A stretch of 16,326 nucleotides of DNA from Spartobacteria bacterium (GTDB taxonomy: Bacteria; Verrucomicrobiota; Verrucomicrobiia; Chthoniobacterales; Chthoniobacteraceae): contig JANXZI010000329.1 in NCBI GenBank assembly GCA_025355595.1, forward strand, positions 1-16,326, read 5' to 3'. The notes under the pieces are model-generated. The model was not told the DNA's origin. It worked only from the letters and a program-made list of their open reading frames with translations, and did not search any database. A program made the position numbers and the translations under genes. Every line of letters starts with the position of its first letter. Within the stretch, counting starts at the first letter, position 1. This document shows positions 1 through 8,116 of the stretch, in pieces.

Positions 1-59
1 GCGTGATTTTGCGAGAGACGTCTGTCCTTCTCCGATGTGCCGAGCTGGACGCTCTGCAC

Positions 60-83
60 GGTAGGCGGGACGCCCGCGTTACC
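60..83. repeat. Palindromic hairpin, REP-like
   Basis: An interrupted palindrome: outer arms GGTA/TACC and inner arms GCGGG/CCCGC around a 3-nt ACG loop. It lies about 18 bp beyond the stop of the MbnP-peroxidase gene. No T-tract follows on either strand, so it is not a typical intrinsic terminator. It may be a REP-like repeat or an mRNA 3'-end stabilising hairpin. Only one copy is visible in this window, so repeat status is inference. Confidence 0.4.
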
Positions 84-101
84 AGATCCACGCCATCCTG
101 T

Positions 102-1856
102 TCACCGCGGATCGGGTGCGACGGTCGTGAGCGTTTTCAGAAATGCCACGAGCGCGCGCTTGTCGTCCGCGGTGAGCGGGATTCCGCCGCCGGGATGCTT
201 CGCGAGATTCGGATCGAGCGTGGGCGTGCGGTGCATCCCGGTGCTGTAGTGCTCCACGACTTCGTCGAGCGTGGCGAAGCGCCCGTCGTGCATGTAGGGC
301 GCGGTGAGTGCGATGTTGCGCAGGCTCGGTGTGGCGAATTTTCCGCGGTCGGCTTCGAGCTTGGTGATGCGGAAGCGGCCCGTGTCCTCACCCGGCGCGA
401 GGCCGTTGTTGTGGAATTGGTGGTCGCTGAAAAGTGGGCCGCCGTGGCAGTGGAAGCAGTCGGCGCCGCGCTGTCCGGTGCGGGGATCAAATTCGGTCAT
501 GAACAGCTCGAAGCCGCGCTTTTCGTCGTCGCTGAAGGTGGCCTTTCCGCTCAGTGCGCGATCAAATCTCGAATCGAACGACGTGAGCGTGAGGAGGAAG
601 TTTTCCACGGCGAGGCCGAGTTTTTCCGCAGTGATGTCCGGCGTGCCGAATGCGGCGGTGAACATCGGCGGATAGTTTTCCGCGGCGGCGAGTTTTGCGA
701 TCACTTTGCCGAGCGACTCGTCGAATTCGGTGTGATCCTCGATGGGCATGAGCGCCTGCGCGCGGAGCGATGGCGCGCGGCCATCCCAGAAGAAGCTCGT
801 CTTCCACGCGAGGTTGGAAAGCGGCATCGAGTTGCGCGTGCCCTTCTGCCCGCGCACGCCGAGGCTGAAGCGGCGCGCGTCGGTGAATGCGAAATTCTCA
901 ACATGGCACGAGGCGCACGAGAGCGTGCCGTCGCGCGAGAGCGCGGTCTCGTGGAAGAGCGCCTTGCCGAGTGCGACGCGCTCCTCGATGAGCGGATTGT
1001 CGCGGGGCAGATCGGGCACGGGAAAAGTCGCGCTCATCGTGAAGCGGTAGGGCGTGAATTTTTCCGGAAGAAAAAGCGGCTGCACCGGCGAGGGCCGGCT
1101 GATGGCGGGCACGGCGGTGGCGATCTGCCGCACGCGGAATGCGCCGGGGAGATTCGCGGTGAGCGCGGCGGCGATCGGGTCGCCGTCGCGCGAATGCGTC
1201 GCATCGCCGTGCTTTGCAAACGAGAGCGGGCGCGGTGCGTTCAGCAGGGTGCCGAGGTCGAAGTCGAGCAGCACGGCGGTGTCGTGCGTGAGGTCCAGCG
1301 TGGCGGCGAGGGTGATGCGCGTGCGGTTTGGATCGCGCGCGAGATGATGCGCGTAGCCTTTCAGTTCCGCCGCGCCGATGCGCCAGTGGCCCTCGATCGC
1401 GAGGAAGATGTAGCCGCCCTGCCAGCTCCAGTGCAGGCCGTTGAGGGCGGCATTCAGCGGATGCTCGGCGGCGAGTTTCGCGGGTTCGCTGGCATTTGCC
1501 ACAGCATCGGGGCCGAGGTGAAATCGCAGCGCGCGATATTTTTCCGCGGCGATGCCATCGAGGCGCAGGGACGTGCGCCGCTTCGCCGCGTCGAACCATG
1601 CGTGCTGATCGGGCAGCTCGATCCACGTCCCGTCCTCGCGCTCGATGGCGAAGCCGCTCAGCAGGTAGCTCACCCGCGTGAACGACAGCGTCTCACCCGC
1701 GCCATTCTGGTAGCGCAGCGAATCGAGCAGCAGCGGGTCGCCATTAAAGGTGTGCCGCACCGCAATCTCCAGCGCCGCACCGGAGGCGCTCATTCCAGCC
1801 AGGCCGAGGGCGATCGCAAAAAGCGCGCACGCGGCTCGGCGGGGGATCGATTTCAT
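102..1856 (-). CDS. MbnP-like domain fused to di-heme cytochrome c peroxidase (MauG/MbnH type)
   Basis: 584-residue exported protein. Residues 1-28 form a Sec signal peptide (RR, then a hydrophobic run ending ASGA). Residues about 29-245 resemble MbnP, with the typical LHWSW..GYIF..EG segment at 141-156. Residues about 260-575 form a di-heme peroxidase: heme 1 at C314-A-S-C-H318, heme 2 at C467-F-H-C-H471, and a PYMHDG segment at 520-525 whose Met522 is a candidate axial or distal residue. In the methanobactin system MbnH, a MauG-like di-heme enzyme, oxidises a Trp of its separate partner MbnP to kynurenine, creating a copper site. The CorA/CorB pair is comparable. Here both partners are one chain, so Trp143 or Trp145 is an attractive intramolecular substrate (inference). 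The first ATG is at 1856; an in-frame GTG lies just before it. The gene starts about 100 bp after the YHYH-sulfatase stop on the same strand with no clear terminator between, so the two are probably co-transcribed. The alternative is an ordinary H2O2-reducing peroxidase with an MbnP ornament. Confidence 0.88.
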   Translation of the reverse strand: MKSIPRRAACALFAIALGLAGMSASGAALEIAVRHTFNGDPLLLDSLRYQNGAGETLSFTRVSYLLSGFAIEREDGTWIELPDQHAWFDAAKRRTSLRLDGIAAEKYRALRFHLGPDAVANASEPAKLAAEHPLNAALNGLHWSWQGGYIFLAIEGHWRIGAAELKGYAHHLARDPNRTRITLAATLDLTHDTAVLLDFDLGTLLNAPRPLSFAKHGDATHSRDGDPIAAALTANLPGAFRVRQIATAVPAISRPSPVQPLFLPEKFTPYRFTMSATFPVPDLPRDNPLIEERVALGKALFHETALSRDGTLSCASCHVENFAFTDARRFSLGVRGQKGTRNSMPLSNLAWKTSFFWDGRAPSLRAQALMPIEDHTEFDESLGKVIAKLAAAENYPPMFTAAFGTPDITAEKLGLAVENFLLTLTSFDSRFDRALSGKATFSDDEKRGFELFMTEFDPRTGQRGADCFHCHGGPLFSDHQFHNNGLAPGEDTGRFRITKLEADRGKFATPSLRNIALTAPYMHDGRFATLDEVVEHYSTGMHRTPTLDPNLAKHPGGGIPLTADDKRALVAFLKTLTTVAPDPR

Positions 1857-1955
1857 CACGCGGGATTTTGCATGGCGGCGGCGCCCGTGTCATGGAATCT
1901 CGGGCACCGCGCTGTGATCGCGGCGTTGGGAGGGAAGCGCTTCGTCACGGGTGGA

Positions 1956-4900
1956 TCACGGGCTGGTCACCTTGAGCCGCAGGAAAATTTTCGTGTTGGT
2001 GCCGATGGCGACGCTGAAGACGTGCAGGGTGCCGCTGCCGGTGTCGCTCACGGATGTCCAGCCGTCGCTGAAATCCGCGCACCACTCCGCGCCATAGGTG
2101 ATGCCGCTCACGCCTGCGGGCTGCGTGAAGCTGAAGAAAAAATTACCGCCGCTCCTCTGCGCTGGCGGGAGCAGGGCCGTGCTGGCGGTAGTGGGATTTT
2201 GGTTCGGGCCGAAGAATGCGAAAACGGCGAGATTCGTGAGGCCGGTATGATACGGGTCGGCATTGTCCGCGGCGTTGCCGCTGTTGCTGGTCGTGGCATA
2301 CCAAGTCTGACGCCAATTCTGGATCGCGCTCAGGACGGCGAGGTTCACGGAACGCGTGGTGTTGCCGCTGCCGTTGCTGGTGTTCGTGAAGGTGACCGTG
2401 TCGGTGTAATTGCCGCCGGCGAGCGCGTTCGCGGCGGCGTTGATCGTCGCGGTGACACTCGTGCTCGCACCGGTGGCGAGCGTGCCGCCGCTGGCGGAAA
2501 GATTCAGCCACGCCGCGATTTTTCCCGCGGTCCAGTTCATCGCGCCGATGCCGGTATTCGAGACCGTATAGCTCGCGCTCGCGGGTGAAAATGCGCCGCC
2601 CGCGAGTCCGCTGGCCGTGAATGCGCCGCTGGGCGTGACGGTGAGCACAGGCGCGGGTGTGGCGACGGTGTAGGACGCGCTGCCGGTCGTGGTGCTGCCG
2701 CCTTGGTTGTCCGTCGCGGTGATCGTGTAGCTCACGCTGGTGCCCGCTGTCTGCACGGGAATGCTCGCGCCGAAGACGCCATTGCCCGCCGCGCCGTCGC
2801 CGTGCGCGCCATCGTCATACATCGTGACGGTGACGGGCGACGCGGTGCTCACGGTGGTGACCTTGATGTCGTCGAGCCGGATGCTGGGCGTCTGGTTTGC
2901 GCCAGCGCCGGCAAAGCGGAAGCGCAGCTTCAGCGTGCTGACGCGCTCGGCGGCGCTGAGCGTGTAGCTCTTCATGGTGAACGCGTAGCTCGCCGCGGTG
3001 GGTTCGCTGAGGCGCGTGGTCCAGGTCGCGCCGTCCGTGGAGGTCTGGAAATCCCAGCCCTGCGTGCCGGTGAGGCCGGAGGTGTTCACCCAAAACCCGA
3101 CGGCGCCCGAGGTGCCCCTGGCATCAATGTTATTGGTCGTGGTGATGGAGTTGTTGGCGAGGGTGGGCGAGTTGCCAAAGACCTCCATGCCGAACTGATT
3201 GCCCTGCCCCGCAGCCGTGTGATTGCCGGCGGTGGTCTGCCGGAAGGGCGAGGTCGGGGGCGGGTTTTGCCATGTGACGGTCCACGGATAAACCGTGCCG
3301 GTGCCGGTCCATCCCGTGACAGCGGCGGTGCCCATCGTTTCGTTGAACACCGTGTTCGTCACCTGCACATCGGTGGCGTAGGTGAGCTGCACACTCGTGA
3401 GCGTGCGGCCCGAGGACGGCGTTACATTTGCAGTGACGGTGACCGTGTCCGCGTTCGTCGGCACGGCGGGATTTGTCGCGATGGCGTTAATGACCGGGAG
3501 CACGGTGCTCACGACCGTGATCGTGAAGCTCGTGCTCGTCGTGAAAATGCCGTCGGCCACGCTCACGGTGATCGTGGAAGTGCCTGTGAGTCCCGCGGCG
3601 GGCGTGACGGTGACGGTGCGGCTCGCACCGCTGCCACCGAGGACGACGTTTGCATTCGGCACGAGTGTCGTGTTCGACGAGTCGGTGGTGACGGTGAGGA
3701 TCGTCGGCGACATTTCCGCATCGCCGACGGTGAAGGCGATTGCGCCCGTGGCGGTGCTGGTCGCGACAGTTTGATTTGCAATGGTGGTGATGGTCGGCGC
3801 GGTCTCGTAGCTGGCGAGCTGCGTGACGAGTGAAGCGTAGGCGGTCTGCCGGGCAGTGGTCATCGCGCCGACGCCGCCCGCGAGGAGGTTCGTGCTCTCG
3901 GAGGGATCCGCCGTGAGATCGTAGAATTCATCCGTGCCGGATTTTTTGCGGATGACCTTGTATTGCGAGTCGCGCAGGAACCGTCCGCCGGTCGTGGCGG
4001 AGGTGACGTCGAACTGCTCGCCATAGACGAGCGAGCGCGTGACGCTTTGATTTTGCAAAACGGAAAGCAGGCTCTGCGAGTCGAGTGTCACGCCGCCGGG
4101 CACAGTGCCGGAGACGCTGATGCCCGTGAGTTCAAGGATGGTGGAGTAGAGGTCCACAAGATGCGTGAGCACCGCCGAGCTGCGTCCGGGCGAGACGACA
4201 TCGGGGCCGCGAATGACCAGCGGCACGCGGATGCCGCCCTCGTAGAGCGTGTCCTTGCCGTGGCCCGAGGGATACGGCGCTTGGAGCACTGCCTGCGGCG
4301 TGCCGTTGTCGCCGATGAAAATCACGTCGGTCTTCGTGAGATCTACCGAGGCGAGCAGGCGGCCAATCTCCGTGTCCATCGCCTCGACCATGGCGTTGTA
4401 GTAGCTGAGCGGATTTGCGGTGATGTCCGCCGCGCTGCCGCTGAGCGAGGCGTAGGTCGGGCAGAGATTCGTCGGCGGGAGATGCAGCGGCGTGTGCGGC
4501 GCATTGAAGGCGACCCACGCGACCCACGGTTTGCCTGCGGTGGTCTGCGTGCTAATGAATGAAACCGCGTCGTTCACGATGTCCGTCGTCGCATACGTGG
4601 TGCTCGTGGTGGAAGTTGTGCCCGGCCCCGTGCCGTCGCTCACCACTTTTGTCCAACTGAAGTAGTCAGGGATCGCGCCCGCGAGCGATCCGGCAAAGTT
4701 CGGCCAGCCGCCGATGAGGCACGGCGCGGTGTTGCTGCCGCCGAGGTGCCATTTGCCAAATTGCTTGAGCTGGCAGTTGAGCGCGCTGTTCGCGGCGAAG
4801 GCATCTGGCAGCGTGAACTCGGAGGATTGCAGCAGATTGTTCGAGCCCGACGCCGCGACATCGCCGGTGCCCGTGCGGAATCCATACCGCCCGGTGAGGA

Positions 4901-6908
4901 TGCTCGAGCGCGACGGCGAGCAGGTCGGGTAGCCGTAGGCGTTCGTGAATTTCACGCCGTTGGCCGCCAGTGATGCGATGTTTGGCGTGGGCGGCAGCGA
5001 GACGCCGGGGCTGGTGTTGTAGAGCGAACTCGCGTCGAGGCCGTAGTCGTCAGCGATGATGAGCAGGACGTTCGGCGGCGTGACCGTGAGGATGAAGGTG
5101 GTGCTCGTGGTGGTCGTGCCATCGCTCACGGTGACGGTGATCGTGGCCGAGCCTGTCTTTCCGCTCGCGGGCGTCACCGTCAACGCGCGGCCCGCGCCGC
5201 TGCCGGCGAAGACGATGTTCGCGTTCGGCACGAGCGCCGTGTTCGAGGAAGTGGCGCTCACCGTGAGGCCTGCCGCCGCAGTCTCGGCATCGCCGATGGT
5301 GAAGGTGATCGCGCTTGTTGCGTTGTTCTTCATCACCGTGGCGGCGGAAAACGCGGTGATCGTCGGTGCGGTGTTTGGCGGACCGAGTGAGTAGCTCGTG
5401 GTCGTGCTCTGCGCGACGGTCGCCGCCGTTTGTCCGTTCGTGTCGTAGGATGCGAGCGCGGTGCGATTCACGCGCCCATACTCGGTGCCGCTCGTGCCGA
5501 GCGCGGTGTAGCTGGAATTTGCCGAGATGCCGGTGGAGACGATGCCCGTCGCCTTGCCTGTCCACGATGACTGATTCGGCGAAGCGTCCACCGAATACGT
5601 GCCGCCCTCGACCGCGCTCCACGTGAGCGTGACCGTCGTGCCGGAGACGCCCGGCGTGCTGACCGTGAGCGCCTTGTTTGCGCCGCCGATGAACTGCTGC
5701 GTCACCGACTCGGAGATGCTCGTCACCGCGCCGCCTGTCGGGTTGCCGTAATATTGCCGACCCGTCGTGTAGGGGAATTGGGGAGTGCTGTCGGCATTGA
5801 TCGGCGTGAAGTAGGCCCAGGTGCCCGAGGGAAATTCCGGCGTCACGCAGAAGCGCACGTTCTGCTCGTTGAGATCAAAGTCGCGCACCGTCGCGCCGGG
5901 CGTCTGCACCTGGCCGGCGAGATCCCCGCGGTAGTCGAAGTCCTCGATGTAGTGGCCGAGCGCGTAGGTCGTGTTCACCGCGGGGCCGCTTTTGAAAGTG
6001 GTCCCGGCAGTCGTCTGAATCCTCGAAGCCCACGCCGGGAGCGCCGTGCGCGTAGTGATCGCCGTCGTGCCATTCGTGCCATTGCGCAGCGTGAAGCCCG
6101 ATACCATTCGGCGGATCCCGCTCGTGGCGGTGGTCGGGTCGGAGTAGCCATACGGCCCGTACACCGGCAGCCCGTCCGCCGCCCATGCGAGGATCGGCGA
6201 GTGTGCCGTCGGCGTCGCGGCGCTCTCGGTGTAGCGATTGGTCGTCGCATTGTAGTCCACATGATCGCCGAGTTGGTAGCGCAGCGCGATCGGGTGCGCG
6301 TGGTAGTGGTACACATTTCCCGCCTGGTGCGCGAAGCCCGGATCGAATGTCACCCCCTCATTGAACCAGCCGTCGCGATTCCAGACGCCATCGCCCGTCA
6401 GGCCGTTCACCGGCGTCGCATCCGTCGTGCTCGCGTTCACATACGAGAATGCATCGCGCGAATCGAACATGGACACGCCATTAACCATGCGTCCCGTCGC
6501 GCCCAGCCCGGTAGAGGATTTTGTCGTTGGAATGGCCGGCGAGCGCGGGATGCGATAGATGGAAGCGGTGGTCGAAGTGGAAAGGTTCGACGGGAAGTTC
6601 GGGAAGTTCTGCGTCTTCGCCGAGTCGAGATACCACGGCCCCATGATGTGCGACGCGAGCCCCGTCGTGCGGACGTAAATCCACGACGCGGAATAATTGA
6701 TCTCGCTCACATCCGCGTAAGCCGGATTCGTCTGCGTGCCCGAGCCGCGGCTCCACGTGGTGGAAGTGGTGCCCGCGGTTTCATTCGCCGTGCTTTGGTA
6801 GAGACGCGCGTATTTGCCCGAGTTCGCGGTGAACCACGAGGTGAGCTGCGGGTCGGCGCGCAGCGTGGCCGTGGCGGTGAAAGCAAACAGGCAGGCGAGG
6901 AACTTCAT
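1956..6908 (-). CDS. Large exported YHYH-domain / Ig-like / sulfatase multidomain protein
   Basis: 1650 residues. The start is set at the ATG giving a signal peptide (MKFLACLFAF...LRADP); the frame is open for 67 more codons upstream, but those cross the promoter element. A YHYH domain covers about 20-400, with the name motif at 200-203 followed by A-H205. A linker leads to an Ig/cadherin-like repeat at 515-610. A full sulfatase domain covers about 612-1010: Asp620/Asp621, formylglycine-type C663-S-P-S-R667, GKWH (Lys719, His721), His805, Asp867-Asn868, Lys885. All expected catalytic and metal residues are present, so activity is likely if a formylglycine-generating enzyme exists elsewhere. 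A second copy of the Ig-like repeat covers 1038-1132, then a lectin-like or jelly-roll-like region about 1180-1350 and further beta-rich repeats. The tail 1530-1650 resembles C-terminal domains of secreted Verrucomicrobiota proteins. The protein is probably cell-surface or periplasmic. The substrate is unknown; sulfated polysaccharide is a guess. It is first in a likely operon with the MbnP-peroxidase. Confidence 0.9.
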   Translation of the reverse strand: MKFLACLFAFTATATLRADPQLTSWFTANSGKYARLYQSTANETAGTTSTTWSRGSGTQTNPAYADVSEINYSASWIYVRTTGLASHIMGPWYLDSAKTQNFPNFPSNLSTSTTASIYRIPRSPAIPTTKSSTGLGATGRMVNGVSMFDSRDAFSYVNASTTDATPVNGLTGDGVWNRDGWFNEGVTFDPGFAHQAGNVYHYHAHPIALRYQLGDHVDYNATTNRYTESAATPTAHSPILAWAADGLPVYGPYGYSDPTTATSGIRRMVSGFTLRNGTNGTTAITTRTALPAWASRIQTTAGTTFKSGPAVNTTYALGHYIEDFDYRGDLAGQVQTPGATVRDFDLNEQNVRFCVTPEFPSGTWAYFTPINADSTPQFPYTTGRQYYGNPTGGAVTSISESVTQQFIGGANKALTVSTPGVSGTTVTLTWSAVEGGTYSVDASPNQSSWTGKATGIVSTGISANSSYTALGTSGTEYGRVNRTALASYDTNGQTAATVAQSTTTSYSLGPPNTAPTITAFSAATVMKNNATSAITFTIGDAETAAAGLTVSATSSNTALVPNANIVFAGSGAGRALTVTPASGKTGSATITVTVSDGTTTTSTTFILTVTPPNVLLIIADDYGLDASSLYNTSPGVSLPPTPNIASLAANGVKFTNAYGYPTCSPSRSSILTGRYGFRTGTGDVAASGSNNLLQSSEFTLPDAFAANSALNCQLKQFGKWHLGGSNTAPCLIGGWPNFAGSLAGAIPDYFSWTKVVSDGTGPGTTSTTSTTYATTDIVNDAVSFISTQTTAGKPWVAWVAFNAPHTPLHLPPTNLCPTYASLSGSAADITANPLSYYNAMVEAMDTEIGRLLASVDLTKTDVIFIGDNGTPQAVLQAPYPSGHGKDTLYEGGIRVPLVIRGPDVVSPGRSSAVLTHLVDLYSTILELTGISVSGTVPGGVTLDSQSLLSVLQNQSVTRSLVYGEQFDVTSATTGGRFLRDSQYKVIRKKSGTDEFYDLTADPSESTNLLAGGVGAMTTARQTAYASLVTQLASYETAPTITTIANQTVATSTATGAIAFTVGDAEMSPTILTVTTDSSNTTLVPNANVVLGGSGASRTVTVTPAAGLTGTSTITVSVADGIFTTSTSFTITVVSTVLPVINAIATNPAVPTNADTVTVTANVTPSSGRTLTSVQLTYATDVQVTNTVFNETMGTAAVTGWTGTGTVYPWTVTWQNPPPTSPFRQTTAGNHTAAGQGNQFGMEVFGNSPTLANNSITTTNNIDARGTSGAVGFWVNTSGLTGTQGWDFQTSTDGATWTTRLSEPTAASYAFTMKSYTLSAAERVSTLKLRFRFAGAGANQTPSIRLDDIKVTTVSTASPVTVTMYDDGAHGDGAAGNGVFGASIPVQTAGTSVSYTITATDNQGGSTTTGSASYTVATPAPVLTVTPSGAFTASGLAGGAFSPASASYTVSNTGIGAMNWTAGKIAAWLNLSASGGTLATGASTSVTATINAAANALAGGNYTDTVTFTNTSNGSGNTTRSVNLAVLSAIQNWRQTWYATTSNSGNAADNADPYHTGLTNLAVFAFFGPNQNPTTASTALLPPAQRSGGNFFFSFTQPAGVSGITYGAEWCADFSDGWTSVSDTGSGTLHVFSVAIGTNTKIFLRLKVTSP
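3513..3797 (-). repeat. Second copy of internal Ig-like repeat
   Basis: Encodes residues 1038-1132 of the sulfatase protein. It matches residues 515-610 along its whole length, sharing the GDAE, NTxLVPNAN and GSGA.R signatures and the GT.TITVSVADG ending. The two copies bracket the sulfatase domain exactly, as if the sulfatase had been inserted between duplicated modules. Confidence 0.85.
5079..5366 (-). repeat. First copy of internal Ig-like repeat
   Basis: Encodes residues 515-610, between the YHYH part and the sulfatase domain. It has the same GDAE...LVPNAN...GSGAGR...TITVTVSDG pattern as the copy encoded at 3513-3797. Confidence 0.85.
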
Positions 6909-7007
6909 TGGGGCGAGCGCGGTGATTTTTGTGGACTGTCCTCCCGCGAAACACAGGCCGGGTGCGCCTGCATGGGGAGAGACATGCCGGGAACATCGCG
7001 ACCTTTT

Positions 7008-7057
7008 GTTAAGCGCGTATCTCGCCCGGCATGCAAAAGTGTAAAGCTGGCGTAAAA
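7008..7057 (-). promoter_or_regulatory. Regulatory element copy A: CpxR/OmpR-like operator and promoter of the YHYH-sulfatase operon
   Basis: On the plus strand it contains GTAAA (7041-7045), six bases, GTAAA (7052-7056): a direct repeat with an 11-bp period. A degenerate half-site GTTAA lies at 7008-7012, exactly 33 bp from the first box. It matches copy B (8117-8166) at 35 of 50 positions with no gap, including 14 of 14 at 7034-7047. Read toward the sulfatase gene, the box gives TTTACA (7045-7040) as a possible -35, with GATACG 18 bp on as a weak -10, so the operator would overlap the -35 region. OmpR-family regulators bind such repeats, and the E. coli CpxR box is GTAAA-spacer-GTAAA. Binding by the neighbouring regulator is inference. 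Confidence 0.65.
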
Positions 7058-7200
7058 GCCGCAGCGCTTCCGGTCGGCTGTCGGCATTCGCGTCTGAACC
7101 CTCGTGCAAAAGTAAGGTCGCTGCGGCGCACGTGGCGCACGCGAAGGGAGGTTGGGAAATGCACGGGACTTGAGTGCTTCATCGCGCCGCTCCTCGGGCA

Positions 7201-7234
7201 AAGCAAAAGAGCAGCGCCATCGCTGACGCTGCTC
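7201..7234 (-). terminator. Intrinsic terminator of the EF-hand gene
   Basis: On the minus strand an 8-bp perfect stem GAGCAGCG/CGCTGCTC (7234-7227 and 7216-7209) with a 10-nt loop is followed at once by TTTTGCTT. It begins 20 bp after the stop codon at 7255 and would separate the EF-hand transcript from the sulfatase operon. Confidence 0.8.
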
Positions 7235-7254
7235 CCTGCGTGAATGTGAATCGG

Positions 7255-8001
7255 TTATTGCGCAGCCGGCGGCTTGATCGGCGGTGCGCCTCCGGGAGGG
7301 CCGCCTTGCGGGCCGCCCTGTGCTTTCGCTCCGGGGCCGCCTGCACCGGCCCCCCCGGGGCCGCCGGGAGGTTGCGGACGGAATTCGTCCGCGCTGAGTT
7401 TCCCGTCGTTGTTTTTGTCCAGCGTCTTCAGCGATTCCGCGGCCTTCGCGATTTCGTCGGCGTCAATCACGCCATCGCTATTCGTGTCGAGCGCCGCGAT
7501 GATCGGAGGCACCGGACGCTGGCCGCCGGCGCCGCCTTGCGCACCGCCGGGAGGGCCACCTTGCGGCCCCCCCTGCCCGCCGCCGGGAGCATTTTTTCCA
7601 CCCGCGCCGGGGCCGCCTTTTCCACCGGCACCCGGACCTTTTTGTCCGCCGCCCGGCCCACCGGGGCCGCCGGGAGGCTGCGGACGGTATTCGTCCTCGG
7701 TGAGTTTTCCGTCGTGATTCTTGTCGAGCTTCAGCAGCGATTTTGGTGCCTTCTCGATTTCACTCGCGCTGATGATGCCGTCCTTGTTCGTGTCGAGCGC
7801 GGCGATGATTGGCGGGACCATCTTTCCGCCGGGCCCGCCCTGCGGGCCGCCGGGGCCACCTTGTCCGCCGCCGGGGCCTCCGGGGCCTCCGGGACCGCTG
7901 GGGCCTCCGGGGCCACCGCCCGGCGGGTTGCCCGGTTGGGCGTAGAGTACGCTGGTGAGCGCGCTGATCGAGAGCGCGAGGATGATGTGTTGTTTTTTCA
8001 T
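7255..8001 (-). CDS. Exported EF-hand calcium-binding protein with Pro/Gly-rich linkers
   Basis: 248 residues. The signal peptide is residues 1-21 (MKKQHIILALS...VLYAQ), which sets the start at 8001 although the frame is open to 8286. There are four canonical 12-residue EF-hand loops: D70-E81, D93-E104, D172-E183 and D195-E206, each with D at positions 1 and 5, G at 6 and E at 12. They form two duplicated pairs (residues about 62-117 and 164-217), and each pair is followed by RPQPPGGPGG. The rest is low-complexity Gly/Pro/Gln sequence. It should bind Ca2+ outside the cytoplasm; its partner is unknown. It is divergent from the two-component genes across a 193-bp region carrying element copy B, and ends at its own terminator. 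A role as a periplasmic accessory to the sensor, as CpxP is to CpxA, is a speculative possibility; there is no sequence similarity to CpxP. Confidence 0.88.
   Translation of the reverse strand: MKKQHIILALSISALTSVLYAQPGNPPGGGPGGPSGPGGPGGPGGGQGGPGGPQGGPGGKMVPPIIAALDTNKDGIISASEIEKAPKSLLKLDKNHDGKLTEDEYRPQPPGGPGGPGGGQKGPGAGGKGGPGAGGKNAPGGGQGGPQGGPPGGAQGGAGGQRPVPPIIAALDTNSDGVIDADEIAKAAESLKTLDKNNDGKLSADEFRPQPPGGPGGAGAGGPGAKAQGGPQGGPPGGAPPIKPPAAQ
7351..7512 (-). repeat. EF-hand pair module, second copy
   Basis: Encodes residues 164-217 (VPPIIAALDTNSDG through RPQPPGG). It repeats the module encoded at 7651-7818 with few substitutions, indicating intragenic duplication of a two-EF-hand unit. Confidence 0.8.
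7651..7818 (-). repeat. EF-hand pair module, first copy
   Basis: Encodes residues 62-117 (VPPIIAALDTNKDG through RPQPPGGPGG), the partner of the copy at 7351-7512. The two are separated by a Gly/Pro/Lys-rich linker of about 45 residues. Confidence 0.8.
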
Positions 8002-8116
8002 ACTGGGTTGTCGTTCTGGTTGCTGGGTTTTTGAGTTGCCCGCGGGCGGCGTGAGAGTGGGCGGACGAATGACCGTGGGGTGCGGTGGACGCTGGCGTTC
8101 ACCTTGCAACCCCACT

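Larger units (their letters stand above)
6909..7254. other. 346-bp intergenic region between the EF-hand gene and the YHYH-sulfatase gene
   Basis: Read on the minus strand this gap holds the EF-hand terminator (7201-7234), then about 140 bp with no structure or ORF that I trust, then the duplicated regulatory element (7008-7057), then a leader of about 100 nt before the sulfatase ATG. No RNA gene or riboswitch was recognised. Open frames crossing it are shadows or upstream extensions. Confidence 0.7.

Noticed and set aside
1857..1955. Possible separate promoter for the MbnP-peroxidase gene
   Set aside because: No GTAAA boxes and no convincing -35/-10 pair in the 99-bp gap; co-transcription with the sulfatase gene is the simpler reading.
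3..2588. 861-codon open frame on the plus strand
   Set aside because: It lies antisense to the MbnP-peroxidase and the end of the sulfatase gene. The translation is Arg/Ala/Glu/Gly-rich with no motifs, typical of an antisense shadow in high-GC DNA.
5754..7055. 433-codon open frame on the plus strand
   Set aside because: Antisense to the YHYH part of the sulfatase protein; Arg-rich, no recognisable domain.
6909..7109. N-terminal extension of the YHYH-sulfatase by 67 codons
   Set aside because: It would bury the signal peptide and run through the duplicated regulatory element; the ATG at 6908 starts a normal signal sequence.
7274..7945. Pro/Gly-rich plus-strand frames opposite the EF-hand gene
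   Set aside because: They look collagen-like only because GGC/CCG-rich codons read as Gly/Pro on both strands. The minus strand has four perfect EF-hand loops and a signal peptide.
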